From contig NZ_RFFG01000022.1 of assembly GCF_003696215.1 (NCBI RefSeq), forward strand, positions 41,700 to 105,699: 64,000 nt of DNA, read 5' to 3'. The notes under the pieces are model-generated. The model saw only the letters and a list, made by a program, of their open reading frames with translations, ran no database searches and had not been told where the DNA came from. The position numbers and the translations under genes are program-made. Below, piece by piece: positions 43,832 to 52,411 of this stretch. Positions within the stretch are counted from its first letter, which is position 1; every line of letters starts with the position of its first letter. Source of the stretch: Actinomadura harenae. Lineage in GTDB: Bacteria; Actinomycetota; Actinomycetes; Streptosporangiales; Streptosporangiaceae.

Positions 43832-44052
43832 GGCGGACACGGCCCCGCCGATCGTCCGGCGCGAGCACAAGGGCCGGTCAAACTGGCACCGCCGGTGGTC
43901 GCACTGTGTGACGATCCCTCCGCGGCCGGTTTGGGGACGTCCACGGATTTGGGTAGCGTGCGGTGATCGAATGGTGATGGTGCGGGTTTGCGGGGTCTCA
44001 TGGGGTGTTGTGGTAGCGTGCCGCCAATCTTCGGCCAGGGCGGGAGGACGGC

Positions 44053-45027
44053 GTGAGGGAACGTGAGCCCGCCTCCCGGCGCGGGCGGATCCTCGGGGTC
44101 GGGCTGGCGCTGGCGGTGGCCGCGCTCGCGACGCAGACCTCGGGCGCGTCGGCCGCCCCCGAGGCCCCCAAGGACGACAAGGCCGAGTTCGCCAAGCTCA
44201 AGAAGCGCTCCGACGCGCTCGCCAAGGAGTACCGGGGCGAGCTGGTCTCCCTGGACGAGGCGAAGAAGGCGGCCCAGAAGGCGGGGACCGGCGCCGACCG
44301 GGCCACGCGCGAGTACGAGGTCGCGCGGAGCGCGGTCGGACGGCTCGCCGCGTCCTCCTACATGTCCGGGCAGCTCGACACCGTGCCGATGGTGACGGCC
44401 GCGGACAGCGAGCGGGCCGTCCATGACGCGGCGGTCGTCGAGCACCTGGCGCGCAACAACGGCCGCAAGATCGAGAACCTGCGGGCCCTCACCGACCAGG
44501 CGAACCGCGCCCGCGAGGACGCGAAGGCCAAGCTCGCCGAGGTCCGCAAGGAGATCGACGACCTGGAGGGGCAGCGCGACCGGGTGCGCAAGCTGCTCGC
44601 CAAGTACAAGCCCGAGAAGCCCGTCCAGTCCGGCAAGCCGGACGGCGCGAGCGGCACCAAGTCGCCCATCATGGGCAACACCATGACGCCCCGCATGCGG
44701 ACCGCCATGCAGGAGATCGACGCCAAGTTCGGGCCGTTCCCCGCGATCGGGTGCGCGCGCCCCGGCGACCCCCAGGACCACGGTTCCGGCACGGCCTGCG
44801 ACTTCATGGAGAACGCGGCCGGCCGGATGCCCAGCGCGTCGGCCCAGGCCCACGGCGACCAGGTCGCGCAGTACGTCATCTCCAACGCCTCACGCCTCGG
44901 CATCAAGTACGTCATCTGGAAGCAGCGCATCTACGACATGCGCAGCGGCAGCGGCTGGAAGGCGATGGAGGACCGGGGCGGCATCACCCAGAACCACTTC
45001 GACCACGTTCACGTCTCGGTCCTCTAA
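44053..45027 (+). CDS. Secreted coiled-coil protein with ARB_07466-like C-terminal domain
   Basis: Exported protein of 324 aa. Start GTG 44053 and signal peptide (RILGVGLALAVAALATQTSGASA). Residues ~45-190 are heptad-rich coiled coil (KAEFAKLKKRSDALAKEYRGEL; EDAKAKLAEVRKEIDDLEGQRD), and the C-terminal ~115 residues (TPRMRTAMQEIDAKFGPFPAIGCARPGD; HGSGTACDFM; NHFDHVHVSVL) match a domain seen in many secreted actinobacterial proteins that resembles a zinc peptidase fold (H and D near GSGTACDF, HVHV). Probably cell-wall related, like coiled-coil hydrolase regulators; catalytic activity unproven. Confidence 0.82.
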   Translation: MREREPASRRGRILGVGLALAVAALATQTSGASAAPEAPKDDKAEFAKLKKRSDALAKEYRGELVSLDEAKKAAQKAGTGADRATREYEVARSAVGRLAASSYMSGQLDTVPMVTAADSERAVHDAAVVEHLARNNGRKIENLRALTDQANRAREDAKAKLAEVRKEIDDLEGQRDRVRKLLAKYKPEKPVQSGKPDGASGTKSPIMGNTMTPRMRTAMQEIDAKFGPFPAIGCARPGDPQDHGSGTACDFMENAAGRMPSASAQAHGDQVAQYVISNASRLGIKYVIWKQRIYDMRSGSGWKAMEDRGGITQNHFDHVHVSVL

Positions 45028-45039
45028 GGGACCGAGACG
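45012..45039 (+). terminator. Hairpin overlapping the stop of the coiled-coil gene
   Basis: CGTCTCGGTCC (45012-45022) pairs perfectly with GGACCGAGACG (45029-45039); the stop codon lies in the 6-nt loop. It also serves the convergent aldo/keto reductase gene ending at 45053. Confidence 0.7.
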
Positions 45040-45052
45040 GGACGGGGCGGGC

Positions 45053-45883
45053 TCACCACCAGTTGCTCTCCAGGGCCTTGCCGGTGCCGCCGGTCTCGTC
45101 GAGGCCGTCCAGGCGCGCCATCGCGTCGGCGGGCAGCTCGAAGTCGAAGATCTGCCCGTTCTGCTCGATCCGCTCCCGGTGGACCGACTTGGGGATCACC
45201 GGGATCCCGCGCTGGATGCACCACCGCAGCAGCACCTGCGCGGACGTCCGGCCGAGGTCCGCTGCGATCTCCGCGACGGTCGCGTCCTTCAGGACGCTCC
45301 CGGTGCCGAGGGGGCTGTAGGCCTCCAGGGCGATGCCGCGCCGGCCGCAGTCCTCGAGCAGTGCCCGCCGGAAGGCGTGCGGGTTGAAGTGCACCTGGTC
45401 GACCACCGGCTGCCGCTCGGCGATCGCCGACACGGCCGCGAGGTCGTCGGTGTTGAAGTTCGACACCCCGATCGAGCGGGCGTACCCCAGCTCGGCGGCG
45501 CGCTCCATTCCGGGCCACGCCCACTCCGGCCCGCCCGCCGGCCAGTGGACGAGGTACAGGTCGACGTGGTCGACACCGAGCCGCCGCAGGCTCTCCTCGG
45601 CCTCGTGCACCGGGTCCTTGGAACGCGGGAGGAACTTGGTCGTGAGGTAGATGTCCTCACGGTCGACACCGCTCTCCTTGAGTGCCTTCCCCACGCTCGC
45701 CTCGTTGCCGTAGACCTGCGCCGTGTCAATGTGCCGGTACCCGGCGTCGAGGGCCCAGCGGACCGCGTCGACGCACTCCGGCCCGTCCGGCACCTGCCAG
45801 ACGCCGAGTCCCAGCAGCGGCACCTCCGTGCCGTCCGCCAGCACCCGCGCCCGTCCGTCCTGCGTAACCGCGTCAGTCGTCAT
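45053..45883 (-). CDS. Aldo/keto reductase (2,5-diketo-D-gluconate reductase-like, AKR5)
   Basis: 276-aa NADPH oxidoreductase. ATG 45883 is preceded by GGAGG. The tetrad is seen in GYRHIDTAQVYGNEASVG (Asp, Tyr), YLTTKFLPRS (Lys) and LYLVHWPAGG (His); C-terminal cofactor region IPVIPKSVHRERIEQN, the classic AKR signature. Best fit is the DkgA/YvgN group that reduces dicarbonyls and methylglyoxal. It is convergent with the coiled-coil gene and divergent from the GNAT gene. Confidence 0.92.
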   Translation of the reverse strand: MTTDAVTQDGRARVLADGTEVPLLGLGVWQVPDGPECVDAVRWALDAGYRHIDTAQVYGNEASVGKALKESGVDREDIYLTTKFLPRSKDPVHEAEESLRRLGVDHVDLYLVHWPAGGPEWAWPGMERAAELGYARSIGVSNFNTDDLAAVSAIAERQPVVDQVHFNPHAFRRALLEDCGRRGIALEAYSPLGTGSVLKDATVAEIAADLGRTSAQVLLRWCIQRGIPVIPKSVHRERIEQNGQIFDFELPADAMARLDGLDETGGTGKALESNWW

Positions 45884-45965
45884 GCCTCCATGATCTCCGA
45901 TCGCCGCCCCGCTCCGCGCGGCGGCACCTCGCGTAGGCTCCACGGCTGGAACCGGGAGGAAACGC

Positions 45966-46430
45966 GTGACGACGAGCACGGTGCACCGCCTCGATCTCGA
46001 TGATCCGGCGGTGCTGCGGACGGTGTGGGAGATCCAGCGGGCCGCGTACGCGGTGGAGGCCGAACTGATCGGGTTCGACGGCATCCCGGCGCTGCACGAG
46101 TCCCTGGACGACCTGCGGGGATGCGGGGAGGAGTTCCTCGGCGCCCGGGACGGCGGCGAACTGCTCGGGGCGGTCTCCTGGACCGTCCTCCAGGACGGGA
46201 CGGTCGAGATCGGCAGGCTCGTCGTCCACCCGTCCGCGCACCGGCGCGGCCTCGCCTCCGCCCTGCTGGACACCCTGGACGCCGAGGCCCCCGCCGCGCG
46301 GACGCTCGTGTCGACCGGAGCGGCCAACCACCCGGCGCTCGCCCTCTACAAGAGACGCGGCTTCGAGGTCGTTGAGGAGCGAACGGTCGAGGGCGGCCTC
46401 CGGATCACAGGGCTGGAACGTCGCGCGTAG
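45966..46430 (+). CDS. GNAT-family N-acetyltransferase
   Basis: Acetyl-CoA-dependent acetyltransferase of 154 aa, start GTG 45966. The acetyl-CoA pyrophosphate loop is VHPSAHRRGLASALLDTLDAE (Q/R-x-x-G-x-A/G form), and strand/helix pattern GTVEIGRLVV and NHPALALYKRRGFEVVEE complete motif A and B. Substrate unknown. Upstream 82 bp are shared with the divergent aldo/keto reductase. Confidence 0.9.
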   Translation: MTTSTVHRLDLDDPAVLRTVWEIQRAAYAVEAELIGFDGIPALHESLDDLRGCGEEFLGARDGGELLGAVSWTVLQDGTVEIGRLVVHPSAHRRGLASALLDTLDAEAPAARTLVSTGAANHPALALYKRRGFEVVEERTVEGGLRITGLERRA

Positions 46431-46584
46431 CCGACACCGCGCGTAGCCGACACCGGGCGTGGCCCGCGCCGGGCGGAGCCTGCGCCGCGCTCACCCTGCA
46501 CAGACTGTCAACGAGGGGCCAATTCCCGTCCATTTCGGCGGGCGGGAACTGGGCCGCGGACGGTCCGGATGCGATTCTCGGGCC

Positions 46585-47424
46585 ATGGCCTACGACATCA
46601 CGGAGCCCTACGGGCCGCTGATCGAGTCCACGGCGCGGGTCGCGGTGTGGAACGTGTGGGCGCGGTTCGGACCCTGGCGGGAGCGCGAGCGGGCGATCCT
46701 CGCGGTGCTGGACGGCGCGGACGCCGACGTCGTCGTGCTCCTCGAGGCGTGGGAGACCGCCGACGACGCGCAGGCCGACCGGATCGGCGCCCGCCTCGGC
46801 CTGCCGCACCGGGTCTTCCGGGGCCTGCCGGACGAGATGTCGCCGGACGGCGGGCTGTCGGGAGTCGCCGTCCTGTCGCGGTGGCCGCTCTCGCGCCTGG
46901 GGGAGCAGCGCCTCGGCGACCAGGACGGCTGGGACGGCGGGTTCGCGGTGTTCGCGCGCGCCGACGGCCCGCGCGGCCCGCTCCAGGTGTTCGGCGTGAC
47001 GCTCGGCTGGAAGCTCGGGCACAGCGCGCAGCGGCAGCAGCAGGTCCGGGACCTCGGCGCGTTCGTCCGGAAGGAGGCCGACACGCAGGCTCCCGTCGTG
47101 GTCGCCGGGGACCTGAACGCCGCCCCGGACAGCGACGAGGTCAGGATGCTGACCGGACGCGCCGCCGTCGGGGCGCCCGGCCTGGTGTTCTACGACGCCT
47201 GGGAGCTGGCCGGGGACGGGACGCCCGGACACACCTGGTGCAACGCCAACCCCTGGGCCCGTCCGGTCCTGTGGCCGGACCGGAGGATCGACTACGTGCT
47301 GTCGGCGTGGCCGCGCGGCGGGGGAGCGGGCCATCCCGTGCGCTGCGACCTCCTCGGGACCTCGCCGGTGGAGGGCGTCATGGCGTCCGACCACTACGGC
47401 GTCGTCGCGGACCTCCGCTACTGA
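46585..47424 (+). CDS. Endonuclease/exonuclease/phosphatase (EEP) family protein
   Basis: Metal-dependent phosphodiesterase/phosphatase fold, 279 aa. Visible landmarks: VAVWNVWARFG (Asn), VVVLLEAWE (catalytic Glu), VVVAGDLNAAPDS (Asp-Asn), and the C-terminal pair RRIDYVLSAW and VMASDHYGVVADL (Asp-His). No signal peptide. Substrate may be DNA, phosphoinositide or a nucleotide ester. The start is chosen at ATG 46585 on conserved N-terminal homology; no clear ribosome site is visible. Confidence 0.87.
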   Translation: MAYDITEPYGPLIESTARVAVWNVWARFGPWRERERAILAVLDGADADVVVLLEAWETADDAQADRIGARLGLPHRVFRGLPDEMSPDGGLSGVAVLSRWPLSRLGEQRLGDQDGWDGGFAVFARADGPRGPLQVFGVTLGWKLGHSAQRQQQVRDLGAFVRKEADTQAPVVVAGDLNAAPDSDEVRMLTGRAAVGAPGLVFYDAWELAGDGTPGHTWCNANPWARPVLWPDRRIDYVLSAWPRGGGAGHPVRCDLLGTSPVEGVMASDHYGVVADLRY

Positions 47425-47565
47425 CGTCCGGTACTGACCACCACGCCACATTCCCGGATATTGAGAAGCCGATAAGGAAAATCAAGCTTCTCAGGTTGAT
47501 GGATTAAGAAAATAAAGGTACAACTGACCTGCAAGGGTGTCGACGACAGCAGCGAGGGGCCGCGG

Positions 47566-47928
47566 GTGGACTGGCAGGAGCTGACGGACCTGACGCAGGG
47601 GCGGCCGTTCGTGGTCGAGCGCGTCCGTCTCGACGGGAGCGGCGTCGTGGTCGAGGGGGCGTTCGAGCCGCCGCAGCTGGCCCGGCTCACCGCCGACGAC
47701 CAGGTGTTCGTCGCCGCGTTCGTGCGGTCGCACGGCTCGATCAAGGAGATGGAGCGGATCTTCGGGGTGAGCTACCCGACGATCAAGTCCCGGCTGAACC
47801 GGATCGCCGGGAGCCTCGACTTCGTCGACACCGACCCCGAGCCGACCGGCGCCGACGTCGTCGACCGCCTGCGCCGGGGCGAGATCAGCGCCGAGGAGGC
47901 GCTCGCCGAACTGGAGAGGTCCCGATGA
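47566..47928 (+). CDS. DUF2089 family protein
   Basis: 120-aa protein, start GTG 47566. A beta-rich N-terminus (RPFVVERVRLDGSGVVVEGAF) is followed by an HTH-like region (HGSIKEMERIFGVSYPTIKSRLNRI) and a short C-terminal SHOCT-like helix pair (VDRLRRGEISAEEALAEL). Such proteins are thought to be small transcriptional regulators. Its stop overlaps the next start (ATGA), and the same terminal motif appears in the two genes further down. Confidence 0.85.
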   Translation: MDWQELTDLTQGRPFVVERVRLDGSGVVVEGAFEPPQLARLTADDQVFVAAFVRSHGSIKEMERIFGVSYPTIKSRLNRIAGSLDFVDTDPEPTGADVVDRLRRGEISAEEALAELERSR

Positions 47929-48185
47929 TCCCCCAGCTGGTGACGGTGGGCTACCGCCGTTCCGGCGGGCGCCGCCGCCGGATCCACCTTCCCGTCCTGC
48001 CGGTCGCGCTGCTGCTGTCGCCGCTGCTGCTGCTCGCCGTCCTCGGAGGACTGGTCGCGTGCGCCGTCTTCCGGATCGCGCCGATGGGCGCGCTGCGCGG
48101 CACCGGCAGTGTCCTGTGGGCGCTGCCGGGCACGTTCTTCGAGGTCGAGGAGGGCTCCATGGCCTTCCTGGTCAGCGTCCGATGA
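47925..48185 (+). CDS. Small membrane protein in the DUF2089/SHOCT operon
   Basis: 86-aa protein with a basic N-terminus (RRSGGRRRRIH) and a strong hydrophobic stretch (LPVLPVALLLSPLLLLAVLGGLVACAVF), probably one or two TM helices. No known domain. Coupled to the DUF2089 gene by a 4-nt overlap; the next gene follows at 20 bp, so all are one transcript. Confidence 0.75.
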   Translation: MIPQLVTVGYRRSGGRRRRIHLPVLPVALLLSPLLLLAVLGGLVACAVFRIAPMGALRGTGSVLWALPGTFFEVEEGSMAFLVSVR

Positions 48186-48204
48186 GCCAGAGGAGAGCAC
48201 GGCG

Positions 48205-48633
48205 ATGAACGACCAGGGGCGCCAGATCCTGCAGATGCTGGGCGAGGGCAAGATCACCGCGGACGAGGCCGAGCGGCTGATCGACGCCCTCGGACGGCGG
48301 CGGCCCGAGCCCGAGCCCGGCGCCGCCCCCAGCGGCGGCCCCCGTCCCAAGTACCTGCGCGTGGTGGTGAAATCCACGGAGGACCCCGTCGGGCCGCCGA
48401 CCCTCGTCAACATCCGGGTCCCGCTGCAACTGCTGCGCGCGGGCGTCCGGCTCGCGAGCCTCATCCCCCCGCAGGCGCTGACGAAGGTCAACGAGGGCCT
48501 GGAGCAGTCCGGGGTGCCGATCGACCTCACCCAGCTCAAGCCGCAGGACCTCGAGGAGCTCATCGAGCACCTCGGCGAGGTGTCGGTCGACATCGACGAC
48601 CCGACCGCCACGGTCCAGGTGTTCTGTGAGTGA
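48205..48633 (+). CDS. SHOCT-like/YvlB-type N-terminal domain protein
   Basis: 142 aa. The first 30 residues (QGRQILQMLGEGKITADEAERLIDALG) form the SHOCT-like helical motif that caps many actinobacterial and Bacillus YvlB-type proteins. After a Pro-rich linker comes a domain with YLRVVVKSTE and LVNIRVPLQLLRAGVRLASLIP, then SVDIDDPTATVQVFCE. AGGAGAG precedes ATG 48205. Its stop overlaps the DUF1707 gene. Confidence 0.82.
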   Translation: MNDQGRQILQMLGEGKITADEAERLIDALGRRRPEPEPGAAPSGGPRPKYLRVVVKSTEDPVGPPTLVNIRVPLQLLRAGVRLASLIPPQALTKVNEGLEQSGVPIDLTQLKPQDLEELIEHLGEVSVDIDDPTATVQVFCE

Positions 48634-49222
48634 GAGGGCGGGTGTTCTGGGCATGACGGTGCGGGCGTCCGACGCGGACCGCGACCAGGTCATCGAGCAG
48701 CTGCGCGCCGCCATCGCCGACGGGCGCCTCGATCCCGCCGAGTTCGACGAGCGCGTGGACGCGGCGCTGACCGCGCGCACGCTCGACGCGCTGACCCCGC
48801 TCGTCACCGACCTGGTCGTGAGGCCGGGCTCGGGTGCCGCGCTCACGCCGCCGTCCGCCGGTCCGCCCGCCGAGCTGCTCACCATCAAGGAGCGGCACGG
48901 CTCGGTGCGCCGCGACGGCGCGTGGGAGCTGCCGCGGCGGCTGGAGCTGCGCACCAAGTGGAGCGATGTGCTCCTCGACCTGTCGACCGCGGTGTACTCC
49001 CTGCCCGAGCTGGTCATCGACCTCCGCGTGCAGGGCGGTGACGTGGAGCTGGTCCTCGCGCCGGGCATGATGGTCGACGCCAACGGGCTGTCGGCCCGCC
49101 ACAGCACGCTGTCGATCAGCAGGGGCACGACCGACCACGCGCCGCGGACCCTGCACGTCCACCTGATCGGACGGATCCGGCACGCGCACCTCGACACCCG
49201 CTGGCACTCACCGACCCCATGA
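48626..49222 (+). CDS. DUF1707 (SHOCT-like) protein with YvqF/LiaF-like C-terminal beta domain
   Basis: About 198 aa. DUF1707 N-terminus: VRASDADRDQVIEQLRAAIADGRLDPAEFDERVDAALTART; then a beta-rich region ending SISRGTTDHAPRTLHVHLIGRI like the C-terminal sheet of cell-envelope stress (LiaF-type) proteins. GTG 48626 overlaps the previous stop; an internal ATG at 48653 is the alternative. Last gene of the four-gene unit. Confidence 0.83.
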   Translation: MSERAGVLGMTVRASDADRDQVIEQLRAAIADGRLDPAEFDERVDAALTARTLDALTPLVTDLVVRPGSGAALTPPSAGPPAELLTIKERHGSVRRDGAWELPRRLELRTKWSDVLLDLSTAVYSLPELVIDLRVQGGDVELVLAPGMMVDANGLSARHSTLSISRGTTDHAPRTLHVHLIGRIRHAHLDTRWHSPTP

Positions 49223-49246
49223 CCTGGGTGCGTGAGAGAGTGCCTC

Positions 49247-49645
49247 ATGCCCTTGAGCGCGCACGAACTGAGGACGTCGGTCGCCGTTTCGGACATTCAG
49301 GAGGCGGTCGCGTTCTACGAAGGAAAACTGGGCCTGCCGCTGCTGAAGTCCGGCCCCAGCGCCCGCATCCCCGGCGGAAGCCGCGTCTACGGCTCGGGCG
49401 GCGGACCGGCGCTGAACGTCTACCAGTCGGCCACCGCCGGGAAGAGCCCGGCGACGCTGGCGACCTGGTACGTCGACGACATCGACCAGGTCGTCGACGA
49501 ACTCGGCTCCTCCGGTGTCGAGTTCCTGCGCTACGACCAGCTGGAACACGACGCCAAGGGGATCACGCCCCGCGCCGGCGGCGGACGTATCGCCTGGTTC
49601 CAGGACCCTGACGGCAATACCTTCGCGATCGAGGCCGACGTCTGA
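49247..49645 (+). CDS. VOC-family protein
   Basis: 132-aa glyoxalase/dioxygenase-fold protein. Modules: LRTSVAVSDIQEAVAFYEGKLGLPLL, ATLATWYVDDIDQVVDELGSSGVEF and the terminal RIAWFQDPDGNTFAIEADV. Catalytic metal ligands are incomplete by eye (no clear His in the first strand), which suggests a ligand-binding or degenerate member. Start ATG 49247 is preferred; GTG 49232 would add five residues. Confidence 0.85.
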   Translation: MPLSAHELRTSVAVSDIQEAVAFYEGKLGLPLLKSGPSARIPGGSRVYGSGGGPALNVYQSATAGKSPATLATWYVDDIDQVVDELGSSGVEFLRYDQLEHDAKGITPRAGGGRIAWFQDPDGNTFAIEADV

Positions 49646-49710
49646 TTCCCTGAAGCCGTGGCCGTCGCCCTCAGGGGGCGAGACGTCGGGGACGTCAGAA
49701 GGACCTGGAC

Positions 49711-51126
49711 ATGGAACTTCGTGAGTACGCGCGGCACGACGCGGTGGGGCTGCGGAAGCTGATCGCGGCGGGGGAGGTCACCGCCGCCGAGGTGGAGAGC
49801 GTCGCGCGCGAGGCGCTGGACGTCGCCGACGCCGAGGTGAACGGCCTGGCGCTGCCGCAGTTCAGGCCCGCGCTCGATCACGACAAGGACGGACCCTTCG
49901 CCGGGGTGCCGTTCCTCATCAAGGACCACGGGCCGGTGGCGCAGGGGGTTCCGTTCACCATCGGCAGCAGGGCCCTCCCCGGCGTCATCGCCCGGAACGA
50001 CAGCGACCTGATGAGCCGGTTCCGTGCCGCGGGCCTGGTCACACTGGGCCTCACCACCGTGCCGGAGCTGGCGATCAGCTTCTCCACCGAGTCGGTCAGG
50101 TACGGGCCCACGCGCAACCCGTGGGATCCGGCGCGGGGCGTCGGCGGGTCCAGTGGGGGCGCGGCCGCTCTGGTCGCCGCCGGGGCCGTTCCCGTCGCCC
50201 ACGGGAGCGACGCGGCCGGGTCCATCCGGGTTCCCGCGTCCTGCTGCGGGCTGGTGGGGCTCAAGCCGAGCCGGGGCCGTGTTCCGTGCGGGCCCGACAT
50301 GGGGGAGCCGCTGTTCGGGATGGCCTACGAGTTCGTCCTGACCCGAAGCGTCCGCGATGCCGCCCATCTGCTGGACGTCGTCCAGGGGCCGGGCCTCGGG
50401 GACAAGTACACCGCTCCGCCTCCGCAAGGCCGGTACGCCGACGACCTGGGCGTCGAGCCGGGGCCGTTGCGGGTGGCGCTGACCACGTCCGCATGGTCCG
50501 GAGCGACGGTGGACCCGCAGGTGGCGGCAGCGGCGATCCAGGTGGGCCGGACGCTGGAGGGCATGGGGCACGCCGTCACCGAGGACCGTCCTGCTCTCGA
50601 CTGGGACGACGCCATGGAATGCGCGAAGGCCATGACCGTGGGGATGGCCGCGCCGCTGCTCATGAGCCCCCGGCGACCCGACCCGGCCAAGATGGAGGCG
50701 GTGTCCCGGGAGGTCCTGGGACTCGCGGGGGAGTACAGCGCGCTGGACCTCCTGGCCGTCTTCGCCGCGCAGAACCGGGTGACCCGGTCGGTGGCCGCGT
50801 TCTTCACCGGGTACCACCTGCTGGTCACGCCCACACTCGGCGGGCTCCCGGCGCCGCACGGCACCCTGCGCTACGACGACCCCGACCACACCGTGACGAG
50901 CTGGCTGCGGTCGATCTTCGACTACGGGCCGTTCACCGTCGTCTTCAACATCTCCGGGCAGCCCGCGATCAGCCTGCCGCTCGGCGAGAGCGACGGCGGG
51001 CTGCCGATCGGCGTGCAGATCGTCGCGCCGTCCGGCCGTGAGGACCTGCTGCTCCAGGTCGCGGACCGGTTGGAACAGGCGATGCCCTGGGAGCACCGGA
51101 TCCCTCCGCACGGCGTCGGCCGCTGA
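49711..51126 (+). CDS. Amidase-signature family amidase
   Basis: Amidohydrolase of 471 aa, Ser-cisSer-Lys triad: Lys in PFLIKDHGPV, the Ser-rich GVGGSSGGAAALVAAG, and the nucleophile region GSDAAGSIRVPASCCGLVGLKPSRGRV. The ordering and spacing match the family that includes fatty-acid amide hydrolase, GatA and the cyclic-dimer hydrolase NylA, with which the DAAGSIRVPAS segment agrees best. Substrate unknown. It is followed at 15 bp by the convergent Gfo/Idh gene. Confidence 0.92.
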   Translation: MELREYARHDAVGLRKLIAAGEVTAAEVESVAREALDVADAEVNGLALPQFRPALDHDKDGPFAGVPFLIKDHGPVAQGVPFTIGSRALPGVIARNDSDLMSRFRAAGLVTLGLTTVPELAISFSTESVRYGPTRNPWDPARGVGGSSGGAAALVAAGAVPVAHGSDAAGSIRVPASCCGLVGLKPSRGRVPCGPDMGEPLFGMAYEFVLTRSVRDAAHLLDVVQGPGLGDKYTAPPPQGRYADDLGVEPGPLRVALTTSAWSGATVDPQVAAAAIQVGRTLEGMGHAVTEDRPALDWDDAMECAKAMTVGMAAPLLMSPRRPDPAKMEAVSREVLGLAGEYSALDLLAVFAAQNRVTRSVAAFFTGYHLLVTPTLGGLPAPHGTLRYDDPDHTVTSWLRSIFDYGPFTVVFNISGQPAISLPLGESDGGLPIGVQIVAPSGREDLLLQVADRLEQAMPWEHRIPPHGVGR

Positions 51127-51141
51127 CGGGAGAGCCGAGGG

Positions 51142-52203
51142 TCAGCGGCCGGGGACGTGGGGTTCGACGATCTCGCCCTCGGCGGACGACCGCAGCGCGG
51201 CCTCGATGACCTCCAGGCCGGCGATGGCGTCGGTGAGGGTGACCGGGGGCGGGGTCCCGTCGCGCAGAGTGCGGGCGACACCGGCGTAGAAGTCCTGGTA
51301 GGAGCCCGGGTCGGTGGGTTCGGGCCGCTCCGCGCCGGAGGTGCCCAGCCGCCCGTAGGACGCGGGCGGGGCCTGGCCCCAGCCGTCCTCCTTGGGGGTG
51401 TGGCCGACGCGGAGGGCGTCCTCCTGGCCGTCCATGCCGTGGACGGTGTAGGCGGCGCGGTCGCCCAGGACCCGGAAGCGGGGGCCGAGGTCCGCGGCGG
51501 TCGCGCTCATCCACAGGTGCGAGCGGACGCCGCCGGGGTGGACGAGCGCCACGAACGCGTCGTCCACGCTCTCCGCGCCCGGACGCCGGACGTCCAGCTC
51601 CGCGTAGACGCGTTCCGGCCGTCCGAACAGGGCGATGGCCTGGTCGATGAGGTGCGAGCCGAGGTCGTACAGGATGCCGCCGGCGTCGCGGGGGTCCGTG
51701 GTCTCCTTCCACCCCGGCTTGACCTGCGGACGCCACCGTTCGAACCGCGACTCGAACCGCTGGACACCGCCGAGCGCGCCCGCGCCGACCAGCCGCCGGA
51801 CGGTCTGGAAGTCGCCGTCCCAGCGCCGGTTGTGGAACGGGATCACCGGGAGCCCGCGCACCGCGGCGAGCGCGGCCAGGGACCGCGCGTCGGCGGCGGT
51901 CGCGGCGACCGGCTTGTCCAGCACCACGGGCAGGCCCGAGGTCAGGGCCGTCCGGGCGAGCGGGACGTGCAGCCGGTTCGGCGCGGTCACCACGACCAGG
52001 TCGAACTCGCCGTTGGTCTCCCACACCCGGTCCGGGCCGTCGAGGACGCGGGCGTCCGGGTAGCGGTCGCGGGCGGCGGCCTGCCGCTCGGGGTTGCCGG
52101 TGACGACGGCCGACAGTTCGAGACCGGGCACGGAGGAGATCAGCGGGGCGTGGAACACCGCGCCACCGGTGCCGTATCCGATCAGGGCCACGCGTAGGGA
52201 CAT
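51142..52203 (-). CDS. Gfo/Idh/MocA-family oxidoreductase
   Basis: 353-aa NAD(P)-dependent dehydrogenase. Rossmann region VALIGYGTGGAVFHAPLISS, the catalytic LDKPVAATAADARSLAALA (DKP in place of EKP), and GGILYDLGSHLIDQAIALFG, where the His commonly acts as general acid/base. The set resembles inositol/scyllo-inositol or glucose-type dehydrogenases (YdgJ/IolX-like, GxxHDLGSHLIDQ). ATG 52203. Confidence 0.9.
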   Translation of the reverse strand: MSLRVALIGYGTGGAVFHAPLISSVPGLELSAVVTGNPERQAAARDRYPDARVLDGPDRVWETNGEFDLVVVTAPNRLHVPLARTALTSGLPVVLDKPVAATAADARSLAALAAVRGLPVIPFHNRRWDGDFQTVRRLVGAGALGGVQRFESRFERWRPQVKPGWKETTDPRDAGGILYDLGSHLIDQAIALFGRPERVYAELDVRRPGAESVDDAFVALVHPGGVRSHLWMSATAADLGPRFRVLGDRAAYTVHGMDGQEDALRVGHTPKEDGWGQAPPASYGRLGTSGAERPEPTDPGSYQDFYAGVARTLRDGTPPPVTLTDAIAGLEVIEAALRSSAEGEIVEPHVPGR

Positions 52204-52411
52204 AATCCGATCATCCCGGATGACTTCTCGCAGGTCAAAGCCGGGGTGACGCTCCGTGTCGGAACGCGTCCGGTTTCCGCCCGCCACCGAGACCCGACAG
52301 AACGGTACGAACCGGGCGTCTTGTGCACGGCTCGCGCGGGCGCGGGACGAATCGGAGACCGCGGGGCGTCGTACGCTTATGGCTGTCGGGCGGACCGGAG
52401 GGAAATCGAGC

